From the NCBI GenBank assembly GCA_015680685.1, contig MNCI01016148.1:14228-73308 (forward strand): a stretch of 59,081 nucleotides of DNA, read 5' to 3'. How positions within the stretch are numbered: position 1 is the first letter of the stretch; the number at the start of each line of letters is the position of its first letter. Shown here one piece after another: positions 1-10,937 of this stretch. The stretch comes from Gnetum montanum. Its lineage: Eukaryota; Streptophyta; Gnetopsida; Gnetales; Gnetaceae. A model generated the notes under the pieces. The model saw nothing but the letters and a program-made list of their open reading frames with translations. It did no database searches and had not been told where the DNA came from. A program made the position numbers and the translations under genes.

Positions 1-21
1 GGGTATCAAAACCTACGCTCC

Positions 22-2634
22 ATGATACACAATCCTGGTTCTGATCCCCATGAACACCAAGTGTTCACTGAGGGAACAAAAACACATGACAAGGACAGGC
101 ATTCAGATTGTCATCACGATCGGGGCCATAGCCACCAAAGAGAAGGTAAGAAACATCATCATGGCAATAGTTCTCCTTCTTCTTCCCCTTCATCACATCA
201 TTCACCCTCTCTTTCCACACTAGGACGTAGTCACAAGGAGCACAAAGGTGAGGATAAGGGTAAGCAAAATGAGAGACCTCGATGAGAGAGTCAAGAGTGA
301 GGATGAGGGCAGTCTAGAGAGTCTAGGCATGGTAGAAGGGAAAGTAGGGAACCACGTAGGCATCATAGACGTCATGAGAGAGATGATCATGATGAACCCG
401 TACTAGCAACCCGAAGTATGTTAGATATTGCGGAGGTAGTTAGAATACCTACAAGGCATCAAAAGGATAGTCGGATTAAGAGACTAGACATGAACAATAT
501 TCCACGGTTTGAGGGGAGATATAATGCTAATCCGCAAAATCACTTACAGGAATTCCATGATGCCTACGCCTTGCAAAATATTGAAAATAAGTGGCAGAAG
601 TTAAAGTTGTTTCCTAGGACACTCGTAAAGGAAGCAGAAAGCTGGTACCGGTCCTTAGAGCCGGAAACCATTAGGAGGTGGAGTATAATGCTAGAATTGT
701 TTAACGACAAATACCAAACATACTCCAGAGTGTCCAACTTGTGTAAGTAGATCCAAGGATGGAAGTAGGGTAATCGCGAACCCTTGGATGCTACCATGGG
801 CCGATATTATGCATTGCTACATCATTGCCCAGGCCATGGTTACACACAACGGGATCAACTCCACCACCTTGTAGATGGGCTAAGACACGAAACTAGGAGA
901 ACCCTTGGGACTTATGCCCAAGGGAGACTATCTGAACTTAGATCCCATGAAATTCATCGATTGTTGGAGTAAGTAGCTAAAGAAGAAGGGGAGATACGGA
1001 AAAGAGAAAGCGTGGAAGAATATAACCGTGATCCTTCCCTCTGAAAGAAGGGAGTATGATTCTGTGAGGAAGAGGATGAGTCACCACTTGAAGAGTTGGT
1101 GAATAGAAAAACCTTGCTGCTTCAAAAGCTAACAACTGAGGTGTCGGCTAAGGTAGATCAAATGTGGGACTCCTTAGACAGTAGATTTGAAACTGTTTTG
1201 AAAATCGTAGAGGAGTCTACGGAACGAAGTAGTGACCATGATAAGAAAAAGCAAAGAGATTCAGGCCATGCACGTGACAAGGGTAAGGGAAAAATGACTA
1301 TCGCTGATGAGGTTGTGGATTTGGATACAGACAATGACGGTGGATGTGAGATCTGCCAATATGAACATCCTAAGGGATGCTGCCCAATAATTTCACATCT
1401 ACAAGAGTCTGGGGTGTATGCACTCAACCCAAGACTTAACAGACGGTAGGCACCCCGAAGGTTACCTTATCCCCAAGGTAACCCAAGGTAGTTCCACGAA
1501 CCGTTAACGTATTACCCAAGTGGAACTCCGCCACAACCTATCGGGCAACACTAATAGTGACAACACCCACAGTCATGGAGGATGCCACTGCCTAGGCAAC
1601 AATACCCTTACCAGAAACTAGACCCGTATGGCTACTACGTGCAGCAGCCGGTTTCTCCAAGTGACTCTATGGGTCACGCAACCCCACAACGTCACTACCA
1701 AGTTTGGGAGTATTTTAGGACTCCTTCTCCTCCGGGAGACACACCACATACATACCATCCTCTGAATCCATCCGCCACTCTTACGCCGGTATTTCCACTA
1801 CCTCCCGCTCCAACAATTCAAGGGGAACTCCCCACTCAACCGCAGCAACGTAATGCTACGAGAGTTGTAAACCTTCAACTTGCTACTGGTTCTGACAACC
1901 GCAAGAAGAGAAGACCTTTCTTCAAAACCAAAAGCCCAAACAAGCTCTCACAACCACAAGCAGTTGAGTCTATGTACACTCCTCCAACAAATAGGGCTTT
2001 GGAGCTCCCTTCAACCCAACAACAGAGCTCAACGCACACGGTTACGTTAACACATACCATTACCGACTGGATCAAGGTAGGCCACCTTCCCAGGAAACTC
2101 TCTAATCCTGGAAGCCCCCTAATTTATCTCCAAGTCGCTGGGAATGAACCTCATAAGGCTCTTCTTGACTTAGGTTCTAGAGTCAACTTAATCTCATGAG
2201 AAATGTATAAAGCCTGGAACCTGCCTCCACTCAAGAAGAGCAATATTCAATTAGAGATGGCTTACTAGTCCATCACCATTTCCTTGGGATTAGTGGAGGA
2301 CATCATTACCACTGTGTGTGGTTGGTCATACCCAGCTGATTTCCTGGTGATAGAAGTCAATAGCAACAAAGGGGACTTCCCAATTATAATGGGAAGGGCA
2401 TGGCTAAGTACAATATACGCATGCCTAGGAATCCACGATCTTTCCTTAGAAATATCTAAGATAAACATTTATGGAAAGATCGAGAAGAAGAAAGTTCCAT
2501 GCATCACATATAGTGACTCAGAGGGTGATGACATGGAGGAATGCTCAGCATCTCCTACATGCAACTACTGTGCACAAGAAAATCAGATACAAAGGTGCCT
2601 GTATGTTGCAACCACACAACAAGAGAACACCTAG
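22..2634 (+). pseudogene. gag-pro: E1 gag-protease polyprotein, one frame with many stops
   Basis: Capsid/nucleocapsid precursor and aspartic protease of an LTR element. All long segments (22, 418, 784, 1096, 1582 and 2284 onward) lie in one frame, so damage is mainly nonsense changes and not indels. The N-terminus is rich in His, Lys and Ser. A retrotransposon gag core follows at about 490-740 (motifs RLDMNNIPRFEGRYN, WQKLKLFPRTL, ESWYRSLEP). A short zinc knuckle lies near 1345-1390 (CEICQYEHPKGCC, spacing CX2CX3HX3C). The protease lies at about 2090-2460, with the active site as ALLDLGS (DLG in place of DTG/DSG, as in Athila/Tat) and the C-terminal IIMGRAWLST. Stops include 283, 748 and 970. 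The real start is unclear because the leader is cut by the window edge. Confidence 0.85.
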
Positions 2635-2840
2635 TGGTTGACAGCTGATCAAGAAAGTAGCCCACCAACATGCATGGAACAAAATGGGGGAACAACTCAT
2701 GCCCACAACAAAGGCATAGATACATTGGAGTATGAGCATCGCCGATTTCCAACTCTTAACTTAAGAACACCAATTGGGAGGAGTTGGGCACTTCTAAGAA
2801 ATTCAAACAGGTGCTCATTATTTTGGATCTCTCCCTTTCA

Positions 2841-2860
2841 ATTCAGTCATGGGGGAGATG
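2841..2860 (+). other. E1 internal polypurine-tract-like sequence (PPT1)
   Basis: The stretch ATTCAGTCATGGGGGAGATGG closely matches the 3' polypurine tract before the LTR (ATTCAGTCATGGGGGTATG at 4759). Related sequences occur at the same place in E2 (30274), E3 (minus, about 39665) and E5 (minus, about 58590). It marks the junction between the pol region and the spacer and may be a central or duplicated plus-strand primer site. Confidence 0.6.
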
Positions 2861-4403
2861 GCCACCTATGCTAATCATTTGAGGCCCTCAGTTCTTTTTA
2901 AGTTTTTGTTTTACACGTTTTTGTTAAGCACATTTTCATTTTACAAATTTCTTTAACTTTTCTTATTTTTGTTTTACAACATCATTTATACCTTTTTCAT
3001 TTCTTTGTGTGTGTGTTATCCATCTTGTCAAGTTTTTCATTTAATAAGTATTCTTCATGATGGCATGAACTATTTTCCTATTGATTGTTAATGTTTGGTT
3101 TTTACCTTTAAGTTACGATGTTGATACTAAGGTATGTTTCTTTTGATATAGCAGGCAATGAGTTCACTTCATTCATACATCCATGAATTTCTATGGTCTC
3201 TCTCAGCTTGGAAATGTACAATCCCTTTCTAAATAAGAACTATCAACGAATCAGTGACTGGGTATTTCTCAAACTAAGGAAGGACTCAAGGATTGAAAAG
3301 GGTGTGGCTTCAAGGGAACTTGATGGATTTGTGTTGGCCATTCTCTTGGGTGCTTGGATTTTTTCTTCTTGAGTTTCCTTCCCATTCCAACATTGCTCCA
3401 TTATTGGGAAGCTAAGCTAATAAAAATAACAAAGTCTTTGCATGGTGTGGTTCTCATGCATAAACACATAAAACACAAAAAAAAATAGAAAACAGTGAGA
3501 ATTCAAAGCACACCCCTTAGATGAAATAATTGTTTGGGCTAGAAGCATTGGTTATGGAACTAAAATAAAAATTTTCCCTCTAACTAAGGCCCTTCTCGCT
3601 TCCCATTCTCTCCTCCTTCATTTCGTCGGAATGGTGGTGGCTCTTTGGGAAGGCATTCTTGTTGCTTCAAGGGGATAGATTGGCCGAATGCATTAATGCG
3701 AAGTCACTGGATGTGGTTTGTTTGAGGTCGGACTTGGAATGGGATCTACTAAGTTACATTAATCATTAACTACACAAGGGGCTGTACACCACCTTGTTCT
3801 TGGGGTTCCATTCCATTCTCTTTTCTCCATCCTTATCTCCATAGTTCACCTCATTGCTGGTTGTATCATTAGTGTATATTTTGGTTGACGCATTGTTTTC
3901 TTTTTGGTAACTTCTTGTGGTTAAGACTTTAACTCTTGTTCCAAATGACATTCCTCGAGCCTATGGACTCTTTGAATGTGGGTTTGTCAGGGCATTAGGG
4001 GCATGAGCCTACTTTGGGGAGGACCCACGGACATTCCTATTTGGTGCACCCGTTAAATTCTTTTCCTTAACATTTTTGCAATCCACTTTATTTTGTTCAT
4101 TTCCATCTTGACATCCATTTCATAGATGTTATAGTTGTCTTTTTCTCCATCTTTCTTGTTCTTTATTCTTTCTCCATTCTATCGCTACCGGAGGTTCGCT
4201 CTTAGTCATGGGGGTCCGAACCCAAATTTTTTCAATTTTTTCAATTTTCTCCTAACCCCTACACCTTCAGTAGCCACTATGATATCTCCAAATCCACATA
4301 AACCATACCACAACTCAGCCAATGGACCTTTCACCAAAGCAAGGTATCAATTGCATTATGATTCATTTACCCTTGCTAATAAAAGACTGTGTTGTGTGTG
4401 CAG
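2861..4403 (+). other. E1 spacer between former pol and extra ORF
   Basis: No coding region is supported. A T-rich stretch at about 2890-3020 repeats TTTTGTTTTACA-like words and also occurs in E2, E3 and E5. Further patches match the E2, E3 and E5 spacers, for example the AAGCACACCCC area near 3505 and GGGGAGGACCCAC near 4016. Unlike the other copies, I see no clear motif array or TATA box here, so the internal promoter-like part seems deleted. Confidence 0.6.
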
Positions 4404-4406
4404 ATG
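4372..4406 (+). promoter_or_regulatory. E1 putative 3' splice site at extra-ORF start
   Basis: A branch-point-like GCTAAT is followed by a GT/T-rich run and GTGTGCAG directly before ATGGC (ATG at 4404). The same arrangement precedes the extra ORF in E2, E3 and E5. Only a short, unrecognisable remnant of the ORF follows in E1, up to about 4600. Confidence 0.55.
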
Positions 4407-4757
4407 GCAATCATACAACAACGGATTAGATCTGGACGGAACACTTGGAATGGATCGGTGCTGAAACAACTATGCAAGGAGCAAGATCGATGGTGTGCTT
4501 ATGGATAGACAATGAAAGGCGCAATCTTGGAGTTGGCAGCAGTAGACTTCTTCTCTTTTCTCTCTTCTCTCTCAGTTGCCAAATAAGGCCTGATGTCAAA
4601 TGTATAAGGTGTTCACTCTTGTTGTTGTGAACACCAGTTTTGTCTTGTTCTGTAATGATGATCCATTTACATGTCATCCCTTTCGCCATTAGTTCCATTC
4701 AAGTCAATAATCCCATACCTTCCTAATATTTTGTAAGGAACTTGAGGATGATTATTT

Positions 4758-4774
4758 ATTCAGTCATGGGGGTA
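4758..4774 (+). other. E1 3' polypurine tract
   Basis: TTCAGTCATGGGGGTA lies directly before the LTR start TGATGGG. It is preceded by the element-typical segment with CATACCTTCCTAATATTTTG, also seen before the E2 3' LTR. Confidence 0.75.
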
Positions 4775-5610
4775 TGATGGGACACAATATTGTATGCGCA
4801 GCAATATCACATCCCCCGCGATATCGCGTATGCTATATAACATCTTCCCCTGCGATATCGCGTACGCGATATCGCAGTCCGTTGCCATTTCTATAAATAA
4901 GAGGCGGCTCTCCCTTGTTTCGGCATCTAGGCCTAGACCATAGCGAAACTCTGGTAGTTTTTCCTCTCCAGAAATAGAATAATTTCCATGTGCCCGCAAT
5001 AGGAATTCCAAAGTGAACGGATCTTTATTCAAGCAAATATTGTACCTGAACACAAGTTTGTGTACGGAAATAAAGATGAACTTCTTGGATAAACCTTGCA
5101 ATGCATGGAATAGGCTAAATATGATTTTAATTATTGTTATTTATTGTTTATCTTTTAAATGCTTTATTAGTTAATTAAACCTCTCTCAACCCTTCTCCCA
5201 TAGTTAAGTGCATTCAATACGACCGCTTCAAGCACATGCATTACGCTTTGTGATCCCAGTAACGAATAGCATTTGGTAACCAAGGTTGCATTGGTTCAGG
5301 GTGTGAACGGTAAGTGGGAACAGATACTGATGCTAGGTTAATTCAGGCATAGTTAGTTAGTTAATTAGTCTCTTCACCCATCACCTCATTAGCATAGGAG
5401 ATAAAACCGAAAAGATATAAAAATCATATACCTCAGACTTACTTAACCATACAATCGTGACAAATACAAGTAAGTTTGGGAAGACAATGAACGATTAACC
5501 TTAAGTGTTCCATGAGGCGTGTAGGCACTTAGTCTGCGGAGTTCAACTGAATCGCGCGTGTAACTCTCGTATTCGTATGGTTGAGTGTAGGGGTACCTCG
5601 CCACTCATCA
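4775..5610 (+). repeat. E1 3' LTR (836 bp)
   Basis: It starts TGATGGG and ends CCACTCATCA. U3 holds a palindromic array built on GCGATATCGC (4788-4880), followed by TATAAATA at 4892-4899. The 3' part shares the group signature with the other LTRs, including CCAGTAACG/TTGGTAACCAAGG-type words and the GGGGTACCTC end. Confidence 0.9.
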
Positions 5611-7204
5611 ATGTGTATATTAGAAAGAAATTTCTGAATGATTAATGAATTTAAAAGAAATCTAAATTTTACGAATAATGTAAGATTATGTCTAGCATTA
5701 TACTAGAATTACCAATAAAAAGCAAAGAAATGTATTAACGTCTTTTGTATCTTCTAGAGCTTGAAATTTGCTATCATTGTAATCTCTCTTTTAAAGATAG
5801 TTGCCTACTTATCATCTTGCATATAATACTTCTCCATATTTTTTGAGATTTCTTAACTTTTCTAATCACTATAAAGAGGGATCTTACCAATGTGTAATAC
5901 ATCCTATCAACTTCCATGATTACAAATTTTACATATTCTATTGATGAGTTTATGTACTGTACATATGTCAATGTGTAATACACCCTATAAAAAACTTCCA
6001 TAATTACAAATCTTACATATTCTATTGATGAGTTTTTCTACTGTATGTATGTCAATGTGTAATATATCCTATCAAAAACTTCCATGATTACAAATTTTAC
6101 ATGTTCTATTGATGAGTTTATGCACTATAAGTATATTTTGTGTGCAATGGTAGTTGGAGTAATCATCAATATATCTATCAATATGCATTCATGTCCTTGT
6201 TGAGAAGAAACACTATGCTACTTTATTTATGTTCACTAAGACCCTTTTCGATCCACAAGACCACACCAATTTCAAAATTTCTTTTATAATTTTTTTTTAA
6301 ACTATAACTCATACCTACTAGAATCAAATCTCACTACATCAATATCAACTTTATTATGAGGTCCAAATACAAATGTGTACTTATGTACATGTACCCTATC
6401 TTATGTCCAAGAGACCCTTTGGATCTATTAGACCAATTTCAAAATTCCTTCTATTTATAATTCAATGTTTTCTATACAATTTTTAAAAAATTTATAACTT
6501 AATGTTACCAGTTAAATCAAATTTGTGACCTCAATTCACTAAACCAAAACTCTTACCACTAAAGAAAATAAAAGAATTTATCATTAATAATAAATGTTGT
6601 GTGAACTTAATAACCATATATTTTTAAATTGTCCTGGGCTTTTTTTACTAAATAGAAATGCGCAGCGCAAGCCTCGAACCGTTTTCAGTTTTCAAATAAT
6701 GTCTACGGAAAAGGATGCCCAATAATTGCACCATAAGCACGAGTGCCTTGAAGGTCACATCCTAATAAGGAATTCCTATACATGTATAGAATAAATGTTA
6801 TCAATTATTTGTTTATTTATTCTCGACTACCAAACCTCAGCCGAGCTTGAGCTGTTATATACAATTCAGGATTGGGAAGCGACATCAAAGTGATCAATCA
6901 ATTGATTAATAATGGTCCATTTTAAAGGTCAGCTTCCAAGAAGATGCTGCCGTTACATGTCGAGTAATAGGAGTAAAATTCATCCCCCGATGTAGTGTTT
7001 TCTTAGGCACGCCTAGCGCAGATATTTATGGTTTTCAGATGCATCTTACTTTTATTTGACCGAGGACACTTTTAACACAGGCAACTTACTAGTCAAGATA
7101 AACAAAAATACGGATGTTTTTTTTTTAATTGCCAACTATGTTCAGGCAGGACGAATAACTTTAACCAGATATTCGACAGTAAGGGACACTATTGCTGATT
7201 GACG
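5611..7204. other. Intergenic, AT-rich, with tandem repeats
   Basis: This lies between E1 and the WD-like gene, and I see no coding region. A three-copy tandem repeat lies at 5888-6135. Two diverged copies of a segment of about 120 bp follow (6235-6350 and 6407-6535, both with ACCAATTTCAAAATT). The rest (6560-7200) shows no recognisable feature. Confidence 0.6.
5888..6135. repeat. Tandem repeat, three copies of 81-84 bp
   Basis: Copies begin with CAATGTGTAATA at 5888, 5969 and 6053. Each contains ACTTCCAT, TTACAAAT, TTACAT and TTCTATTGATGAGTTT. They differ at scattered positions and by a 3-bp indel. Confidence 0.9.
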
Positions 7205-8236
7205 TCAGTGACGTGATAAATCAGGCATCCTCAAACTGTCCTGTGTAACTTGGAGAGAACATGTTGGTCTGTTTCCAAGCTTAAAACACAGAGGCTTCAC
7301 AAAAATTCTTGGGTCCCAAATCACAGCTACGGAATGCTGTGGTGCTTTTGCAATGGCAGATAACAGTGGAGTTCCTTGGAAATCATGAACATGGCCATCC
7401 AAAATCATGAAATCATCCATCCTTGTTCTGTTCAGGCACTTTCCTGTTTGCACGTCCCACAAACTCACCACATTATCTTCCGTATAGCCACATGACAGAT
7501 TCATCTTCCATGAACAGTTGAATCCGGACACAGAGCAGAACTCCGCTAAATCCACTTGGAAGTGCACAAGTCCCTTAGACTGTGATGACACCCCCTTATT
7601 ACAGAACCCAGTAACTTCTGCAAGTTCACGGGCGGAATACTCTTTCACAATTTGATGATTCCCAAACACAAAATTGGCAGGGAAAATGTCGGTCTGTTCA
7701 TGATGATCATCAACAGACCCACTTCCTCTGGAGTCGGAGAACAATGCAAACTCCTGTTCCCCTGTGCCCTTAACCTTGCCATCGGTTAATAACATTGACT
7801 CGAGGAATTCTTTTGAAGAATCCTTTCCCTGCAATATATACTCACTATACAGTGAATCACCGCCAAAACTTCCCTTGCATTGACTGTTACAGACCATTGA
7901 CTCTACATATTTCCAATGCCATATCGGCAAAGAAGATCCATCCCCCATCCCACCCAAAAACTCACTACCTGACCTAATATGCACAAGACCCAAGTCACAA
8001 TTCTTGTAAACCCTGGTGCTATGAGCAGATTCAGCACCGAAATCGGAGAATTGGCAAACCTTAGTGATATCAACGGTTCCGGAGCTCTCGCTGCATTCCT
8101 TTCGTCTGACTTCATACCGAAGCCCAAACAATCTGAACAGGCTCCCTAGGACTTGCAGCAAGCACGCCCTGATGCTATTGGGTATTGCAGAAACCCTAAT
8201 CCAGAGCATCGAGCCTTCAACACCAAGAGAGCTCAT
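7205..8236 (-). CDS. WD-repeat-like plant protein, intronless, 343 aa
   Basis: A single open frame with no stop for more than 1 kb, in contrast to the broken elements around it. I start at the ATG at 8236; the frame is open a little further upstream but without an ATG. The C-terminal third carries WD40-like signatures (NVVSLWDVQTGKC at about residues 250-265, then VAVIWDPRIF), with hydrophobic and Gly/Ser-rich sequence between. Only one or two repeats are visible, too few for a full propeller, so it may be a divergent or partial transducin-like protein. The N-terminus has a hydrophobic, amphipathic stretch (about residues 10-40) with no clear signal peptide. The exact family and function are not recognised. 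It lies downstream of the methyltransferase gene on the same strand but is too distant to share a transcript. Confidence 0.7.
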   Translation of the reverse strand: MSSLGVEGSMLWIRVSAIPNSIRACLLQVLGSLFRLFGLRYEVRRKECSESSGTVDITKVCQFSDFGAESAHSTRVYKNCDLGLVHIRSGSEFLGGMGDGSSLPIWHWKYVESMVCNSQCKGSFGGDSLYSEYILQGKDSSKEFLESMLLTDGKVKGTGEQEFALFSDSRGSGSVDDHHEQTDIFPANFVFGNHQIVKEYSARELAEVTGFCNKGVSSQSKGLVHFQVDLAEFCSVSGFNCSWKMNLSCGYTEDNVVSLWDVQTGKCLNRTRMDDFMILDGHVHDFQGTPLLSAIAKAPQHSVAVIWDPRIFVKPLCFKLGNRPTCSLQVTQDSLRMPDLSRH

Positions 8237-8940
8237 TGTATCGATGAGATTTCTGTGATGCACAACACTGGGCCGTTTTCTTCTTATAGATTTGTGTAAC
8301 CAATCAGAAATAAAAAAAGTAACACTGAATCTGTTTCGAGAACAGGCTTAGTGGCATCTCCGGAATAATGGTATAGAAGATGCCACGGAAGCCAGGGTAG
8401 ATTCCTCTAATATTCTTCTCTGATCCTTGTAAAATTTAAAACAGGAACCCGCACATTGAGATAACCACATCATACCGATTTGACCGATGACATGTTATGT
8501 TTTGTCTGGTTTCTAAGCTGTTGATCATCTGACTGGGACTGGCCAATTAGAATTCCTCCAATCCACGTGTGCCAAGAATCCTTGATGCACGTAAAAGGCT
8601 AGAGTCGTACCAGAAGTCAGCTGGATCTAATCTCCAATGCCTAATCTAAGAGCTTACAATTTTTGCTCCTGTGCTCTCAAAATCTGATCTTCCGTGTCCT
8701 CTCGAAGTTCATGCAAATTCATGGTTACAACTTAAAACAAACATGTGGTGCACATGTTGGTGGGGTGCACAGGTTGGCGCGGAAACCAATGAATTTTCGG
8801 TGATTCGACATGTCATCGAACGAATTTTCCCGGTTGTACGTAAAGAAATGGAAAGGAAAAAAGAACAAAAAAGCAGAAAGGTGGCGTGGACACTCTTCAC
8901 TCATTGTGTATATACCGTAGTTATGGACGTCAAGTTGAGC
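8237..8940 (-). promoter_or_regulatory. 5' flank of the WD-like gene
   Basis: No coding region is supported. A palindromic G-box core CACGTG sits at 8564-8569 and a CCAAT word at 8543-8547, about 310-330 bp upstream of the ATG. Both are common in plant promoters. No clear TATA box was identified, so the promoter call is weak. Confidence 0.35.
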
Positions 8941-9157
8941 ATATAAACTAGGAAGGATAGCAAATACACATTGTGATATAACAGTCAGGGATTTTAGCCA
9001 TTTTATAACCTTAACAAGATCGTTTTGTCCTCTAATGACCCAATGATACATATAAATCAGGAAGTATGGAATGCAAATCGTGATTTAACGGTAAGGGATT
9101 TTACCCATTTCATAACCTTATCAAAATCGTTGTTGTCTTTTAGTGACCGGGATAGAG
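8941..9157. repeat. Direct tandem duplication, period 109 bp
   Basis: Copy 1 starts ATATAAACTAGGAAGGATAG at 8941 and copy 2 starts ATATAAATCAGGAAGTATGG at 9050. Both contain GGGATTTTA, CATTT, ATAACCTTA and ATCGTT in the same order. By eye they are about 75-80 percent alike. Confidence 0.8.
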
Positions 9158-9328
9158 CCGATGCAGAAAACAGGGACCACAGGTGTCCTAGGACCCTGCC
9201 ACGTCCTTGTTTTCTTTAATTTTGCAGTTTTTAACTTGGTGGACAAACCAGCTTTATGGGGGTGTGTTGGACCCGAAAAGAAGTTTTATTAATATTAGAA
9301 AGATATCAAGTACATAGACCACAAGAAG

Positions 9329-9850
9329 TCACGGGAGAATTAAATGGAAACTGAAAAAAATGGGGATGAGACTCGCGGAAACATCTTCATAAATAATTGT
9401 TCGCAAAAAAGGGAAAATACAATTTGGGGAACTACCATCCGCCAAGACCAACTGGCCCGCTGCAAGAGGGATCACCTGATGAATATCCGTTTTGAACTTT
9501 GATGCATGAGATTGGAATTGGAAATGAATGAGTTGGATTTGCAATTTCTCTATCATTGTGAGATAAAAGTTATTAAAATAATCAATACTTTGAAAGATAA
9601 CATTGCATCCACGTTTCCAGATATAATATAAAATAATTGGTCTAATTACTTTCCACATAAATTTAAAATTAGCAAAGGTGGTAGCCAAAAATCCAAATAG
9701 AACACATGCTGTTCAAAGGGGCAATGCCAAAACACATGAATAAAATTGTCTTTTCCACCACAAAGAGGGCAGTTGGGACTATGAATCCGAGATGTTTGAG
9801 ACGTATGCCAATTGGTAGACCTTGGTAGAGAAAACACCAAATGAACTACT
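9329..9850 (-). pseudogene. LINE fragment: zinc-binding domain C-terminal to reverse transcriptase
   Basis: The minus strand encodes the cysteine-histidine pattern typical of the domain at the end of plant LINE ORF2 proteins: CPLCGGKDNFIHVFWHC near 9720-9780, preceded by FSLPRSTNWHT. The downstream part (WKRGCNVIF, about 9600) continues in another frame, so at least one frameshift is present. No reverse transcriptase core was seen upstream. It is a short dead remnant. Confidence 0.75.
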
Positions 9851-10937
9851 TAATTTTAAGGAGGGTCAATAGTTTCCAAAGACATTGGAAGAGGAGGATC
9901 CAGAATTGTGCCGACTCTTGTTTGTGCCAATACTTATTACATCGTTGAAAGACATTGGATTAGTCATGCATAAGGTGAAAGAGGACATATGGCTTGTAAG
10001 GTAGAAGTTTTGACTCGTTAATCTATTGAAGGTCATGAAAAGTGCTTTGCACCAAAACATTTAGCTGCATATGGTAGTGGATAAAGGTGTAGACACGAGG
10101 AAGGCAATGGTGCATTACTTCAAACTCCTCATACAAATTATTAAACTTCACCCCGAAATTCATTGTTCAGCCAATCGAAGACAATTCAGAGAAATAACCC
10201 CCTTTCGATACCACAAGGTAGCAACCTTAGCATTTGTGATGGCAAGGGGAGCAAGCAACAAAGGTAACCACCAAGACACAACTTTATGGTATTATGATTA
10301 TTTATTTGAGATAGCTATATAATATTATAGTAAAAATTTTATATGATTTCTTTGTTGTCTCCAATGGTGCTTGGTTAATTTGTAGAGTCTTGTCTTTATT
10401 TTTCATTCATGAAAATGTAATATCTAATATCCTATGAATCTTCAAACATAATAAAACTTCAACTTCCTTTTTAATTTTAGTTAAAGGTTAATAAAATTGG
10501 ACTTAAATTGTAAATTTAATTAGATCTCAAATTATATTTATTTTAGCTAAAGATGAATAAAGTTGTACTCAAGATGTAAATTTAATTACATCTAAAATTA
10601 TATTTAAACCACTTCACTTGGTATAGTGATTTTACTTCTACTTCAATTGACCGAGGTCAATGATAACGTTAAATAATGACATCTTCGTTTGGGAAACTGG
10701 AGTAATAAACCATGTGGAATAGGACTGCAAAAAATGCTAAAAAATTATCTATTATTGCCATTGAACTTTACGTATACGATCAAACTCTCGTAACGGCAAC
10801 CATAACGGCAAAATTCATCTCGTATGATGTGATATCGTAAGGGCGAAGACATGGAGCAATACAATGATAGGAAAATGATCACTTATAAAGAATGGTTTCT
10901 GAATACGCAAACATATTAACAAAATTCTATACATCAT
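9851..10937. other. Intergenic region downstream of the methyltransferase gene
   Basis: Apart from a small tandem repeat at 10473-10605 I see no supported feature. Open frames here are short and lack recognisable motifs. Further decayed LINE sequence just beyond 9850 is possible. Confidence 0.4.
10473..10605. repeat. Two-copy tandem repeat, 66-bp period, AT-rich
   Basis: ATTTTAG(T/C)TAAAG, GTAAATTTAATTA and AAATTATATTT recur in the same order in two adjoining copies. Confidence 0.8.

Larger units (their letters stand above)
1..5610 (+). mobile_element. E1: Athila/Tat-like LTR retrotransposon, 5' end outside window, pol deleted
   Basis: The window opens inside the gag leader of a plus-strand Ty3/gypsy element. 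It contains a gag-protease frame, an internal polypurine-like tract, a spacer, the splice-acceptor-like start of the extra ORF, a 3' polypurine tract and a complete 3' LTR. Reverse transcriptase, RNase H and integrase are absent. The protease linker runs within about 200 bp into sequence homologous to the end of the integrase region of E3, so pol was lost by an internal deletion. The flank after the LTR starts ATGTG, but the matching duplication would lie outside the window. It is a non-autonomous, LARD-like derivative. Confidence 0.85.

Noticed and set aside
4135-4464. Open frame of 109 codons in the E1 spacer
   Set aside because: It spans the spacer and the splice-acceptor-like site, and its composition reflects the T-rich repeats.
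4760-5101. Minus-strand open frame in the E1 LTR
   Set aside because: Falls wholly in LTR sequence including the palindromic array; no conservation of this frame in other LTRs.
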